From Myxococcales bacterium (GTDB lineage Bacteria; Myxococcota_A; Polyangia; Polyangiales; Polyangiaceae), in contig JADJKB010000021.1 of assembly GCA_016706225.1 (NCBI GenBank), positions 1,344,704 through 1,408,703 on the forward strand: a stretch of DNA of 64,000 bases, given 5' to 3'. Each line of letters opens with the position of its first letter. Positions within the stretch are counted from its first letter, which is position 1. Both the position numbers and the translations under genes were made by a program. The notes under the pieces were generated by a model, which saw only the letters and a list, made by a program, of their open reading frames with translations, made no database searches and had not been told where the DNA came from. Positions 17,164 through 26,270 of this stretch are shown here, piece by piece.

Positions 17164-18039
17164 TCAAACCGTGCTCGAGCGCTCGCGCTGACGCGCGCCG
17201 CCACGTTGAAGAATCTTGGTGACCAGGAGCGCCATCGACGAACCCAGGAGCGCGAGGGCGAGCGCAGCGAGCGCGGACAACTCGGAGCCGAGCATTCGTG
17301 GCACCTCGCGAGTCGCGATGAAGAGCGCCATGGCGACCACGAGCCAGCCGAAGCTCTCGCGCAGGAGCGAGGGCCGAACGCGCCCAACGAGAGCGCCGCC
17401 GACGACGCTACCAACCACCGCCGCCGCGGTGACCCAGGCCGCCACGGTCCAGTCAATCGTCGTGTGGCCCAAAAATCCAGCCAAGCCCGCGAACGACTTC
17501 ATGCTGATGACGACCAGCGACGTACCGACCGCTTCATCCATGGCGAGACCGCCGAGCAGCACCAGGGCTGGCACCACCAGAAATCCTCCGCCCGCCCCCA
17601 CGAGGCCGGTCACGACGCCGACGGCGAAACCCTCTGCCAAGATCTTGGCCACGGGCCGACTCGCTACGGTCACCGCGCGCACCCGGTTCGGACCGCGCAG
17701 CATCGCCACCGCCGTCGTGAGCATCACCAGCGCAAACAGCGCGAGCAGCGGCCCGGAGGGCACGAACTTGGCCACGCGCCCAGCCAGAAACGCGCCGGCC
17801 ATGCCGGCCACACCAAAGAAGAACGCAATGCGCCAGCGGATCCGGCCGCTGCGCGCGTGGGGGATCAGAGCCGCGAGACTCGTGGTGCCGACCACCAGCA
17901 GCGACATTGCCACCGCTTGGTGGGCTTCGATGTCGAGCACGTAGCGCAGGATGGGCAGCGTGAGGATCGAGCCGCCGCCGCCCAGGAGCCCGAGGGCAAT
18001 GCCCACGAATATTGCTAGAAAGACGCTGACAAGAAGCAC
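17164..18039 (-). CDS. TauE/SafE-family membrane exporter
   Basis: 291 aa with about eight hydrophobic helices in two related halves. Each half starts with a glycine-rich signature (GIALGLLGGGGSILTLPIL and VVTGLVGAGGGFLVVPAL), the hallmark of the TauE/SafE family. Members are proposed to move sulfite, sulfonates or other small anions. The substrate here is not revealed by the neighbours: ttcA is convergent and ligD lies upstream on the same strand after a 120-base gap. The length is typical of the family. Confidence 0.92.
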   Translation of the reverse strand: MLLVSVFLAIFVGIALGLLGGGGSILTLPILRYVLDIEAHQAVAMSLLVVGTTSLAALIPHARSGRIRWRIAFFFGVAGMAGAFLAGRVAKFVPSGPLLALFALVMLTTAVAMLRGPNRVRAVTVASRPVAKILAEGFAVGVVTGLVGAGGGFLVVPALVLLGGLAMDEAVGTSLVVISMKSFAGLAGFLGHTTIDWTVAAWVTAAAVVGSVVGGALVGRVRPSLLRESFGWLVVAMALFIATREVPRMLGSELSALAALALALLGSSMALLVTKILQRGGARQRERSSTV

Positions 18040-18159
18040 GCGTTGGTCTCCGACGGGCGGTACGAGCCGGGCGGCTGCTCGATGGATTCGCCCGGCGGTG
18101 AAAAAAGCTCGATCCGTCCGGAGCTTGCGGCGCTCAATGCGGCGGCCGAAACGCGCGCT

Positions 18160-20727
18160 TCAACTCTGCCCGAGCCGCTGCCCCAGCCGTTCGAGCGCGA
18201 GTCCCACGTCCGGGCGTTCACTCGAGAGCTCCGCGAGGGGGTCCCCGCGCTCGGCGAGCCGGGCAGGCACCGTGACGATGTCGAAGCGGCGCGGGTCGAG
18301 CGCGAGGTTCACCTCTTCCCAGGACAACGGCGTGGACACGGTAGCCCCGGGCACCGCGCGCACCGAATAGGGCGCCACGATGGCGCGGGAGCGACCGGTC
18401 TGTCCGATGTCGATGAAGACCCGCGGCCCGCGCTTGTCCACCCGTCGCTCGGTGGTCGCGAGCTTCGGATGAGCGGCCTCGAGCAGCCTGCCGAACAGCT
18501 CAGCCAGTCCCTTGGTCACGGCGAATGGCACATGGGGCCCCACTGGGACCAGCACGTGGAGCCCCGTCTGGCCGCTCGTCTTCGGAAATCCGCGCAGGCC
18601 CGCCTCGCTGAGCAGCTGCTCGAGGGCGAGCATGAGCACGATGGCATCGCGAAAGCTGCCGTCGCCGATGTCGAAATCGATGGTGAAAAAATCTCCGCAG
18701 TCGAGGTCCCCGGCGCGGCTCGCCAGCACGTGCAGGGGAATGCAGCCGAGGTTCACGATGTAGAGCAGCGCGTCCAGCGAATCGACGAGGAACACACTCT
18801 TGTCGCCGCGCGCTTCTCGGTCCTCGTCGTCACGCAGCTCGAGCGCGCGGAGCCAGTCCGGTGCGGCCTCCGGTGGCCGCCACTGGTAGAAGTTCTTGCC
18901 GTTTATCCCGTCCGGGTACCGCACCAAGATGACCGGCCGCTCCGCCAAGAACGGCAAGAGCGCAGGCGCCACGCTGGCGTAGTAGTCGAGCAAGTGACCC
19001 TTCGTGTAACCCTGGTCGGGCCAGAACACCTTGTCGCGATTGGTGAGCGCCACGCGGGCGGAGGTCGCCACGGCTTCGGGCAAGCTGGCCGGGTCGAGGC
19101 GCTCACCCCCCGGCGGCGCAGCGGAGCACGCGGCCGGCGGGAGGTCGTCGCGCAGGCCGCGGAACACGGGTTCGCGCAGGTGACCGTCATCGGTCCAACC
19201 GATGAAGCGCACGCTGACCACGACCTCGGGCCTCACGTGGTGCACGGGGCCGCGACCGGGAGCGAGCTCCCCACGCGCAGCACACTCGGGGATCTCGGCA
19301 GCGCGCAGCCGAGCATCGAGCGCGTTCAGCACGGCCCGATCCAGCCCACTCCCCACCTTGCCGCGGAGCACCAGCTCGTCCCCTTCGTAGCTGGCCAGGC
19401 GGAGGGCGCCGAGCGCCTTGCGCGCGCCCCGGCCTTCATCCCAACCAACGACGACGAACTCGTCGTCCCGCTCACACTTGAGCTTGACCCAATCGGTGGA
19501 GCGGCTCGGCCCTTCTCTATAAGGCGAATCGGCGCGTTTGCTGACCACACCCTCGAGGCCCTCGGCCCGGCAGAAATCGTAGAGCACGCGGCCGTGTCCT
19601 TGCAGGTGATCGAGGGCCCGCACCAGTCCCTTTCCGCGCACCAGCTGGGCCAGGATGGCTTTTCTGGAGAGCAGCGGCAGCCGCGTGAGTGAGCGGTCGC
19701 CGAGCGCGAGCACGTCGAACACCAGATAGGCGACGGGCACTTCGGCGGCGACGCGAGCGAGCTCCTCTGGGCGCACCGTGACGAGCCGCGGCTGCAAGCG
19801 TTGGAAGCGGGGCCGGCCTTGCTCGTCGAACGCGACGATTTCTCCGTCGAGCACACAGCGATCGGCGGGGAGCTTGGCCACGGCTCGGGCGATTTCCGGG
19901 AACGTCTGGGTGCAGATCCGGCCGTTGCGGTAGCGCAACACCACACCGCCGCCGTGGCGTGCCGCCACGATGCGGGCACCATCGAGCTTCAGCTCGTACA
20001 AACGCTGGGGGTCGTCGAGCGAGGCGCCTTCGAGCGCGCAGGCCATGGGGGTGAGGGTGCGCGCATCGAGGTCCGCCACGGGGGCGCCGAGCTGGGCGGC
20101 GGTCTCGCTGAGCTCCGCCTTGAGCTCCGACAGCCGGCTGAGCTCCTCCACAGTGAGGCCGGAGATGACGCTGCGCGGATCCGCCGCGAGCACGTCGACG
20201 CTGGCATCGGCGCGAGCGTCGGCCTTCTTGATCAAGAGCCACTGGTTCTGCTCCGTCGGACCGCGCCGAGCGCCGGTGTGGACCAAGGCAAAGCGACCAC
20301 CGAGCTTGAACCCCGAGAGCTCGAAGTCGATCTTGCCGCGCAAGATACCCTCCTCCGCGCTCCCCTCGAGGTAACGCACGCGCCCCCGATCCCAGACGAT
20401 CATGGGGCCGGCGCCGTAGTTTCCGTCGGGGATCACGTCCTCGAAGTCGAGGTATTCGAGCGGGTGATCCTCGGTGTTGACCGCCAGACGTTTCTCGTCG
20501 GGATCGAGGCTGGGGCCCTTCGGCACCGCAAAACTCTTCAGCGCACCGCCGATTTCCAGCCGCAGATCGTAGTGTTCACGCGTCGCGGAGTGTCGGTGCA
20601 CGACGAAGCGGCCCAGCAGGGTCGCGGCGGGTGCCGGTTGCGAGGGAGCGAACGGCTCCGGCGTCCCGACCGGGTCGCGCTTGTCGCGATAGTTCCGGAT
20701 CGGCTTCGAGCGCACGGCGCCCAGCAT
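18160..20727 (-). CDS. ligD: Multifunctional NHEJ DNA ligase LigD
   Basis: 855 aa from the ATG at 20727; a longer start at 20760 is possible. The domain order is phosphoesterase - ligase - polymerase, as in Pseudomonas and unlike Mycobacterium. The 3'-phosphoesterase (about 35-165) has FVVHRHSATREHYDLRLE. The ATP-dependent ligase (about 225-530) has the adenylated lysine K247 in ELKLDGAR and DGEIVAFDE. The primase-like polymerase (about 570-855) has NRDKVFWP, HVLASRAGDLDCG and the metal-binding DFDIGDGS. LigD trims, fills and seals double-strand breaks held by Ku. It is divergent from ku with 98 bases between start codons, so the pair may share control. Confidence 0.97.
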   Translation of the reverse strand: MLGAVRSKPIRNYRDKRDPVGTPEPFAPSQPAPAATLLGRFVVHRHSATREHYDLRLEIGGALKSFAVPKGPSLDPDEKRLAVNTEDHPLEYLDFEDVIPDGNYGAGPMIVWDRGRVRYLEGSAEEGILRGKIDFELSGFKLGGRFALVHTGARRGPTEQNQWLLIKKADARADASVDVLAADPRSVISGLTVEELSRLSELKAELSETAAQLGAPVADLDARTLTPMACALEGASLDDPQRLYELKLDGARIVAARHGGGVVLRYRNGRICTQTFPEIARAVAKLPADRCVLDGEIVAFDEQGRPRFQRLQPRLVTVRPEELARVAAEVPVAYLVFDVLALGDRSLTRLPLLSRKAILAQLVRGKGLVRALDHLQGHGRVLYDFCRAEGLEGVVSKRADSPYREGPSRSTDWVKLKCERDDEFVVVGWDEGRGARKALGALRLASYEGDELVLRGKVGSGLDRAVLNALDARLRAAEIPECAARGELAPGRGPVHHVRPEVVVSVRFIGWTDDGHLREPVFRGLRDDLPPAACSAAPPGGERLDPASLPEAVATSARVALTNRDKVFWPDQGYTKGHLLDYYASVAPALLPFLAERPVILVRYPDGINGKNFYQWRPPEAAPDWLRALELRDDEDREARGDKSVFLVDSLDALLYIVNLGCIPLHVLASRAGDLDCGDFFTIDFDIGDGSFRDAIVLMLALEQLLSEAGLRGFPKTSGQTGLHVLVPVGPHVPFAVTKGLAELFGRLLEAAHPKLATTERRVDKRGPRVFIDIGQTGRSRAIVAPYSVRAVPGATVSTPLSWEEVNLALDPRRFDIVTVPARLAERGDPLAELSSERPDVGLALERLGQRLGQS

Positions 20728-20825
20728 AACCGGTCGAGAGCCTGCTGCACCTCTGTTCACCCCGAGGCCGGACTTTGCAAGATGTTTCCTTACGGCAGGA
20801 TCAGCCCGATACCATGCTGGTTCCC

Positions 20826-21713
20826 ATGCCCGCCCGAGCCATTTCGTCAGGCACCATTTCGTTCGGTTTGGTCGCCATCCCGGTCAAGCTCTACACCTCC
20901 GCTTCGAGCGAGCAGGTCCGCTTCAACATGCTGCACGAAAAGTGCGGCAGTCGCCTGAAGCAGCAGTACCTGTGCCCGGTCGACAACGAGGTCGTGGATC
21001 GCGAGAGCACGGTGAAGGGCTACGAGTACTCCCGCGGGCAATACGTGCGCTTCAGCGACGAGGAGATCAAGGCGCTCGAGTCGGAGCGCAGCGCGTCCCT
21101 CGAGATCACGGAGTTCGTGCCGCTCGCCAGCGTGGACTTCGTGCAGGTCGAGAAGAGTTACTACCTGGGTCCCGACAAGGGCGGTGACAAACCCTATCAG
21201 CTGCTCGGCGAGTGTATGCGGAAGAAGGGCGTCGTTGCCGTCGGGCGCTGGGCCGCGCGGGGCAAAGAGCAGCTCGTCCTGATCCGCCCTTACGCCAAGG
21301 ACGGCCTCGTGCTGCACCAGCTCTACTATCAGAACGAGGTGCGGGACTTCGGCGAGATCGATACGGGCGCGCGTTTCACCTTCAGCGAGATCGAACACGA
21401 GCTCGCTGAGAAGCTGATCGAACAGCTCACGAGCGCGGGTTTTGCCCCTGAAAAGTACAAGGACACGTACGAAGATCGGGTCAAGGCTGCGGTCGAAAAG
21501 AAGGTGGCAGGGCAGGAGATCACCGTCGCCCCCGAGGCCCCGCGTGCGCAGATCATCGATCTCTTCGAGGCGCTCAAGCGGAGCCTGGCGGAGGCGCAAG
21601 AGCGTGTAGCCAACGTCGACGGAGCGGACGCGCCAAAACCACCGGTCAAGGCTCGCGCGGACGAACCCGCCGAGAAGAAGGTGGCTGCACGGCGCACCCG
21701 GGCGAAGAAGTAG
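20826..21713 (+). CDS. ku: Non-homologous end-joining protein Ku
   Basis: 295 aa from the ATG at 20826. The bacterial Ku core begins with the typical ISSGTISFGLVAIPVKLY and includes EKCGSRLKQQYLCP and RPYAKDGLVLHQLYYQNEVR. The C-terminal tail is Lys/Arg/Ala-rich (EKKVAARRTRAKK), as in longer bacterial Ku proteins where it helps DNA threading. Ku forms a ring around broken ends and recruits LigD, which is encoded divergently. A small Smr-domain gene starts 16 bases after its stop and is probably co-transcribed. Confidence 0.97.
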   Translation: MPARAISSGTISFGLVAIPVKLYTSASSEQVRFNMLHEKCGSRLKQQYLCPVDNEVVDRESTVKGYEYSRGQYVRFSDEEIKALESERSASLEITEFVPLASVDFVQVEKSYYLGPDKGGDKPYQLLGECMRKKGVVAVGRWAARGKEQLVLIRPYAKDGLVLHQLYYQNEVRDFGEIDTGARFTFSEIEHELAEKLIEQLTSAGFAPEKYKDTYEDRVKAAVEKKVAGQEITVAPEAPRAQIIDLFEALKRSLAEAQERVANVDGADAPKPPVKARADEPAEKKVAARRTRAKK

Positions 21714-21729
21714 CCGCGGGCAGCGGGTG

Positions 21730-22026
21730 ATGTCGGAACAGCGCGCAGCCGACGAGGAGCAGGTCGCCGTCCTCGAGATCGAAGACAGCATCGACCTGCA
21801 TGGTTTTCAGCCGCGGGACATCCCGGACGTCGTGGTCTCGTACCTGGAGGCCGCCCAAGAAAAGGGTTTCGTCGAAGTGCGGCTGATTCACGGCAAGGGC
21901 ACGGGGTTTCAGCGCGCGCGGGTACGCGAGGTTCTGAGCAAGCACCCCCTCGTCGAGCGCTTCGGCAATGCGCCGCCCGGTCGCGGTGGTTTCGGCGCGA
22001 CGTTGGTGTGGTTGATCCCACGCTGA
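21730..22026 (+). CDS. Stand-alone Smr domain protein
   Basis: 98 aa from ATG 21730; a GTG lies one codon upstream. Nearly the whole protein is an Smr domain: DLHGF near residue 24 and the HGxG motif LIHGKGTG near residue 58, ending in GGFGATLVWL. Smr domains are nucleases acting on DNA or RNA and occur in MutS2, in SmrB (which cuts mRNA at collided ribosomes) and as free proteins. Only 16 bases separate it from ku. A role in end processing is possible from this linkage but unproven. Confidence 0.88.
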   Translation: MSEQRAADEEQVAVLEIEDSIDLHGFQPRDIPDVVVSYLEAAQEKGFVEVRLIHGKGTGFQRARVREVLSKHPLVERFGNAPPGRGGFGATLVWLIPR

Positions 22027-22073
22027 ACCCGGGCGTCCGGCAGGCGGTCGACCGCGACGGCCACCGCCACCGC

Positions 22074-23447
22074 TCAGGGTTTGACCGGTGAAGCGTTGGG
22101 CATGACCGACGCCGAGAAGTCGAGCTCCAGGTACTTCGCGTAGTTCGGATCGTAGCCGTCGCTGAACGAGGTCGAGGGCACCGCCGCGTAGGTTGCCTCG
22201 CTACCTCCCTGCTCGTTGAGCATGCCGAGGTGCAGCGACAAGATGCTCGGCGAGCCGATGTCCAGCTGCGGGATCCGCATCTCGATGAAGGTGCCGGTCT
22301 GATAGACGTCGCCCGTGAAGTTCCAGCTGGCGGCGGCCCATGCCGAGCCGCTCCAGGCCTGTGCGTCGGTGAAGGTGTTGTTGGTCCTCCAGCGGGCGTG
22401 CCAGCGTGAGCTGAACGGCAGGGTCGGTTGCTGGGTGTTGTAGGTCACTCCCGCAGTGCTGCCGGGTGAGCCGGAGAAGTACGCAAAGAACCACTTCGTC
22501 GCGCTCGCGGCCTGAACGTCGGCGCCCTTCATGCCGATGTAGACGTAGTTGTCGTCCCACGCGACGTAGGCCGTGTAACCCGCCGACGACGTCGCGAAGG
22601 TCTCGCCCGCCAGGAAGTCATTGTTGCCGTCGATGGTGATGGTGTGGAAGTAGCGCACCGTGAACGCCGTCGGGGTCGAATACACGGCTGCGAGGGCGTT
22701 GCCCGATGCGTCCTTGGCGGCCGTCGTCACGCGCACCTTGTAGTTGCCGAGGCTGAGCAGATTGCTGGCAGGCGTGAGGGTGAACGCGCTGTTGCCGCCG
22801 CTCGCCACCGGGTTACCGCTCATCGCAACACACGAGGAGAAATCGTCGGCGGACACCTGAATGGCCCCGCTGCAGCTGGTGCCGGAGGTCGACGCGGTGA
22901 TCGAGGCGACCTGCATCGGTTCGCTGAAGGTCACGACGATGGTCGAGTTCTTGGTGACGCTCTTGGTGTTCGGAGCCGGGGTGGTCGACGTCACCGTCGG
23001 CGGAGTGGTGTCTCCGGTAGTGCCGCCGGTGCCACCCGTCGCCGTGCCGCCGGTGCCGCCCGTCGTCGTGCCACCCGTGCCGCCGGTGGTGCCGCCCGCA
23101 CCGCCCGTGGTCGTGCCACCACTGCCGCCGGTCGTCGTGCCACCCGTCCCGCCGGTCGTCGTGCCACCCGTCCCGCCGGTCGTCGTGCCACCCGTCCCGC
23201 CGGTCGCGCCGCCGCTGCCAGCCGAGCCCGCAACGCCGCCGGTGCCCGCAGCGCCACCGGTCTGCCCGCCGCTGCCGCCGGTCTGCCCGCCGCTGCCGCC
23301 GGCCCCCGTGCCACCGGAACCGCCGCTGACGACGCCGCCGAAGCCCGATGTGCCGCCGACGCCGCCGACATCGGAGTCGTCCGCCGCGCACGCCGTGGCG
23401 AGGACCGCACAAACCCCTATTAAGCCTGACAAACGCCCAACGGCCAT
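22074..23447 (-). CDS. Gly-rich-linker lipoprotein with Ig-like and DOMON/CBM9-like domains
   Basis: 457 aa from the ATG at 23447. The signal peptide ends in VLATAC near residue 19. Residues 25-150 are a low-complexity linker of GGTTT and GGSGG units. The next 110 residues form an SbsA/Big_5-type Ig-like domain (TTPPTVTSTTPAPNTKSV, IVVTFSEPM). The C-terminal 200 residues (ITIDGNNDFLAGETF, AYVAWDDNYVYIGMKGAD, FIEMRIPQLDIG) resemble the carbohydrate-binding CBM9/DOMON-like domain of secreted enzymes. It is probably an outer-membrane surface protein that binds glycans. No catalytic domain is present. Confidence 0.87.
   Translation of the reverse strand: MAVGRLSGLIGVCAVLATACAADDSDVGGVGGTSGFGGVVSGGSGGTGAGGSGGQTGGSGGQTGGAAGTGGVAGSAGSGGATGGTGGTTTGGTGGTTTGGTGGTTTGGSGGTTTGGAGGTTGGTGGTTTGGTGGTATGGTGGTTGDTTPPTVTSTTPAPNTKSVTKNSTIVVTFSEPMQVASITASTSGTSCSGAIQVSADDFSSCVAMSGNPVASGGNSAFTLTPASNLLSLGNYKVRVTTAAKDASGNALAAVYSTPTAFTVRYFHTITIDGNNDFLAGETFATSSAGYTAYVAWDDNYVYIGMKGADVQAASATKWFFAYFSGSPGSTAGVTYNTQQPTLPFSSRWHARWRTNNTFTDAQAWSGSAWAAASWNFTGDVYQTGTFIEMRIPQLDIGSPSILSLHLGMLNEQGGSEATYAAVPSTSFSDGYDPNYAKYLELDFSASVMPNASPVKP
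22996..23340 (-). repeat. Low-complexity GGT/GGC repeat coding for a Gly/Thr linker
   Basis: Dense tandem copies of units encoding GGTTT and GGSGG fill the linker of the 22074 lipoprotein. Several 24-base units near 23080-23200 are almost identical. The repeats keep the reading frame, so unequal exchange would only change linker length. Confidence 0.85.
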
Positions 23448-23557
23448 GGCCGCCAGCGTACGCCTTTTGTCGGCGGCCGCCACTGGCGATGTCGGGCGTT
23501 TGCTTGGCCATTTCGCCGCCCTCGCCCTATCCCCCGTGGGTGACCACGAAGTCCCCC

Positions 23558-24028
23558 ATGACGCGCGAAACAACCCTGGTGGTAATCGAGTTCGGTGCGA
23601 GCTGGCCAAGGTGGCTGGAACCCGGCAAAGGGGGTGACCTCGTCGTGGTCGCCCAGCACTACGAGGGGGAGCCTACCTCACTGGTCACGCAGGTTGCGAA
23701 TCGCATCGCCCGCGTGGAGGCCACCGGTTGGCACGTCGGGACCGCGGTGATCGTCGCCAACGAGCGCATCGACGCGTCGGCCTTTGCGTCGCGCAGTGTG
23801 CTCGCGCGGGGACTCCTGGCGCGTCTCTCCAAGTCCGGCGGCGGTGAGCTCGTGTTGACCCTGTCGGATGCAGCGAGCGGCCGTGCTTGCCAGAATCTGC
23901 TCGGGCTCGCTGCGGCGCTCGACACCGACGCGGGCCGCGTTGGTGTCAAGGTCGCGCTGCGCATCGGACACCGGGAGCCCATGCTCGGACTGTCGTCATC
24001 GGAACCGGCACAGCCCGCCGCAGAGTGA
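23558..24028 (+). CDS. Conserved-looking protein of unknown function
   Basis: 156 aa from the ATG at 23558 (a GTG at 23540 is possible). No signal peptide or membrane helix is seen. It has an alternating strand-helix pattern (TLVVIEFGASWPRWL, HVGTAVIVANERIDA, ARGLLARLSKSGGGELVLTLSD, VGVKVALRIG) that suggests a small alpha/beta fold of universal-stress or Rossmann-like size, but no family motif is recognised. Codon use is typical of the region. It is divergent from the preceding lipoprotein with 110 bases between the starts. Confidence 0.7.
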   Translation: MTRETTLVVIEFGASWPRWLEPGKGGDLVVVAQHYEGEPTSLVTQVANRIARVEATGWHVGTAVIVANERIDASAFASRSVLARGLLARLSKSGGGELVLTLSDAASGRACQNLLGLAAALDTDAGRVGVKVALRIGHREPMLGLSSSEPAQPAAE

Positions 24029-24112
24029 GCCGCACGCGCGAACGCGAAGCCGCGTTCGCATGGCAGCGCTGTCACACATCGACAGCGCTCGCTCTCGCGC
24101 TACCTTGGGGGG

Positions 24113-24772
24113 ATGAACGAGACTCCGAGCAGGATTGCGCGTGGGCGCGGCGCGAGGTGGATGCTGTCAGTTGCGCTGGTCGCGGTTGGTATGACCGCGG
24201 GAGTCGGCCTCCAGCGGCTCGATGTCTCACCGACGCTGCTGCTGCCACGACTGACCCGCTCGGTGACCGTGGTGCGCCCCAGCCCGAACGTCGTGACGGC
24301 AATCCGCGAGCTGTCGCGGTTGGAGAGCGCGGAGTACCACCTCGAGCGGGTCATGGACGTGAAGGACGTCCAGACCCACGCCTTTGGCCTCCTGAGCGCG
24401 GAGGACTCGCTGCTCCTGGTGGTCGCCGGAGACGTGGTGGCGGGCGTCGATCTCTCGGAGCTGGATGCGGCCGCCGTGCAGGTCGACTCGGCAACCAAGC
24501 AGGTCACCGTCGAGCTTCCGCCCGCGCGCGTGCTCTCGGCGCGGCTCGACAGCGGGAAGACCTACGTCCACAGCCGTCGCACGGATCTGCTCGCCAAACA
24601 CAGCACGAGTCTGGAAAGCGAAGCCCGAGCCCGCGCCGAAAAGGAGCTCACCGCCGCCGCGACCGAGGCTGGCATCCTGGACAAGGCCTCCAAGAACGCG
24701 AGCCGTACAGTCGAGGACCTGCTGCGAGCCCTCGGTTTTTCCAAGGTCCAGGTGAGTGTGCGCGTGAGCTGA
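24113..24772 (+). CDS. DUF4230 family membrane-anchored protein
   Basis: 219 aa. One N-terminal membrane helix (MLSVALVAVGMTAGVGL) is followed by a mixed region that matches the DUF4230 pattern: IRELSRLESAEYHLERV, then SLLLVVAGDVVAGVDLSEL, VTVELPPARVLSARLD and a C-terminal charged helix ending in LLRALGFSKVQV. DUF4230 proteins are single-pass envelope proteins of unknown role. It is preceded by a G-rich ribosome site and is convergent with the gene at 24801. Confidence 0.85.
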   Translation: MNETPSRIARGRGARWMLSVALVAVGMTAGVGLQRLDVSPTLLLPRLTRSVTVVRPSPNVVTAIRELSRLESAEYHLERVMDVKDVQTHAFGLLSAEDSLLLVVAGDVVAGVDLSELDAAAVQVDSATKQVTVELPPARVLSARLDSGKTYVHSRRTDLLAKHSTSLESEARARAEKELTAAATEAGILDKASKNASRTVEDLLRALGFSKVQVSVRVS

Positions 24773-24800
24773 GGTCGAGGTCCGCGAGGGCGCCGCGAGC

Positions 24801-25322
24801 TCAGACCCGCTTCGCCTGCCACTCGCGGCCGAGCAACGGCGGCAGGTCGACGAGCACCTGTCCGTGTGCGCTCTCGAAGCGCAGCGGCAGCTCCGCCGGA
24901 TCGTAACCCGAGGCGCGGAACGAGCACACACCGTCCTCGACCACGAACGCCGAACGACCGGCCCGCATCTCGATCAGCCCAGGGCGGTCGAGCGTCTCGA
25001 ACGGCGACGTCCGGCTCGCGCCGTCGGCGTCGACGGTCTCTCTGAAGCGGAGGGCGCGCTGCCCCACCGAAACCGAATAGCGTCCGGAATCGAGCTCGCT
25101 CGAGTGAACCACCTTCAACGCAAGCTCGAAGCGCAGCATCAGTCGCTCGATCAGCCGGGAAACTGCCGGGGGTCGCCACCGGAGCGAGACGACGATGCGC
25201 TTCCAAGGCAAGACTTCGTAGTCGAGCTCGAGATCGTCGGTCGCAATGAGCGGTACGGCCGGGGCAAACAACTCCGCGTAAGATCTCGGCACGACGCTGG
25301 ATGGGGCGGTGCGATACGGCAT
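24801..25322 (-). CDS. Protein of unknown function paired with PhnD-like gene
   Basis: 173 aa. It has no signal peptide or membrane helix and is rich in predicted strands (ELDYEVLPWKRIVVSLRW, SVGQRALRFRETV, RSAFVVEDGVCSFRASG). No known family is recognised. It starts 21 bases after the stop of the PhnD-like gene on the same strand, so the two are probably one transcript. Function may relate to whatever that binding domain senses. Confidence 0.65.
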   Translation of the reverse strand: MPYRTAPSSVVPRSYAELFAPAVPLIATDDLELDYEVLPWKRIVVSLRWRPPAVSRLIERLMLRFELALKVVHSSELDSGRYSVSVGQRALRFRETVDADGASRTSPFETLDRPGLIEMRAGRSAFVVEDGVCSFRASGYDPAELPLRFESAHGQVLVDLPPLLGREWQAKRV

Positions 25323-25343
25323 GAGGATGGCCGAGTCTTCTTG

Positions 25344-26270
25344 TCAGTCTCCAGGCTCGACGAGACGTGCGTTCGGCGGCGGCAAGATGGACTGCCAGGG
25401 TTTTGCGGCGTCCTCCAGAAAATCCAGCAGATTTTCCAGCCCCTGGAGGTGTTCGGCTTCGGCTGTCACGAACTTGTCGGCTTCCATCAGGGCCCGACCT
25501 GCCTGCGTGAGATCCGGGTGTTCACCCCCGGTCAACGCGCTTTGAATCTGGCGAAGCTGCGCGGCCGGCACGTGGATCCCGGCGGCGATCACGTCCGATG
25601 GGATCGGGCCGACCCGCGCCACGATGTGCACACTCGCGTCTCCCCAACCGGCGCGCCACACGCCAGCGCCGCTCTCGTCGTGGTGCAGGAACGTCGCTCC
25701 GACATCCGCCGTCCCGGAGAGCACTGCCCGCACGACCGCCTCGTGAGAGCCGAAGAAATGTTCCTCGCCGAAGGCTTGCTCCAGATCGACGCCCTGAGCG
25801 CGGAGCGCCGCGCGAATGACCAAGTACCCGGACGCACTCTGCTGATCCACCCAGGCGACGCGGGCAGCCTTCAGATCGGACGGTCGTTGAAATGGGGAGC
25901 CCACTCCGGTGAACAGCGCCGAGTGAAAGGTCGAGACGCCGCGTCGCGCTGGCAACGCGATCGGCAACGCTCTGCCGCCGGCCGCAGCCCGCAACGCGAC
26001 GATTGGCGGCAGCCAGGCCAACTCCAGCTCGCCGCCTGCCATGGCGTCGAGCAGCGCGGGGTAGTGCTCGAAATCTCGCGGCTCGATGCTCAGCCCCGAA
26101 GCCATGGACAGGGAGGTGCAGAACGCGTACAGGCGCGCGCGGAGCACCGGCTCCGCCGCCTCGGGCTCGTCCGCTGCCGTGAGGCCGGACGCCAGGGTGA
26201 TACCGAAGCGGAGAGGTGCGGCACCCGAAGAAGGAGGCCCCCCGGCTTCGTGGTCCGCCGGCTCGATCAC
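25344..26270 (-). CDS. PhnD-like substrate-binding domain protein lacking a signal peptide
   Basis: 308 aa from a GTG at 26270. Residues 20-290 follow the type-2 periplasmic-binding fold of the PhnD/TauA group: LRFGITLASGL at the first strand, AMAGGELELAWLPPIVAL, ARVAWVDQQSASGYLVIRAAL, EEHFFGSHEAVVRAVLSGTADVGATF. The usual PhnD protein is exported, but here the start is polar and Pro/Glu-rich with no signal peptide or lipobox, and no ABC transporter genes are near. It is probably a cytoplasmic ligand sensor. In myxobacteria such domains also occur within kinases. The downstream gene at 24801 is the likely partner. Confidence 0.82.
   Translation of the reverse strand: MIEPADHEAGGPPSSGAAPLRFGITLASGLTAADEPEAAEPVLRARLYAFCTSLSMASGLSIEPRDFEHYPALLDAMAGGELELAWLPPIVALRAAAGGRALPIALPARRGVSTFHSALFTGVGSPFQRPSDLKAARVAWVDQQSASGYLVIRAALRAQGVDLEQAFGEEHFFGSHEAVVRAVLSGTADVGATFLHHDESGAGVWRAGWGDASVHIVARVGPIPSDVIAAGIHVPAAQLRQIQSALTGGEHPDLTQAGRALMEADKFVTAEAEHLQGLENLLDFLEDAAKPWQSILPPPNARLVEPGD

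Noticed and set aside
18043..19692. Long plus-strand open frame across ligD
   Set aside because: It mirrors the ligD coding strand and has no recognisable domain or ribosome site.
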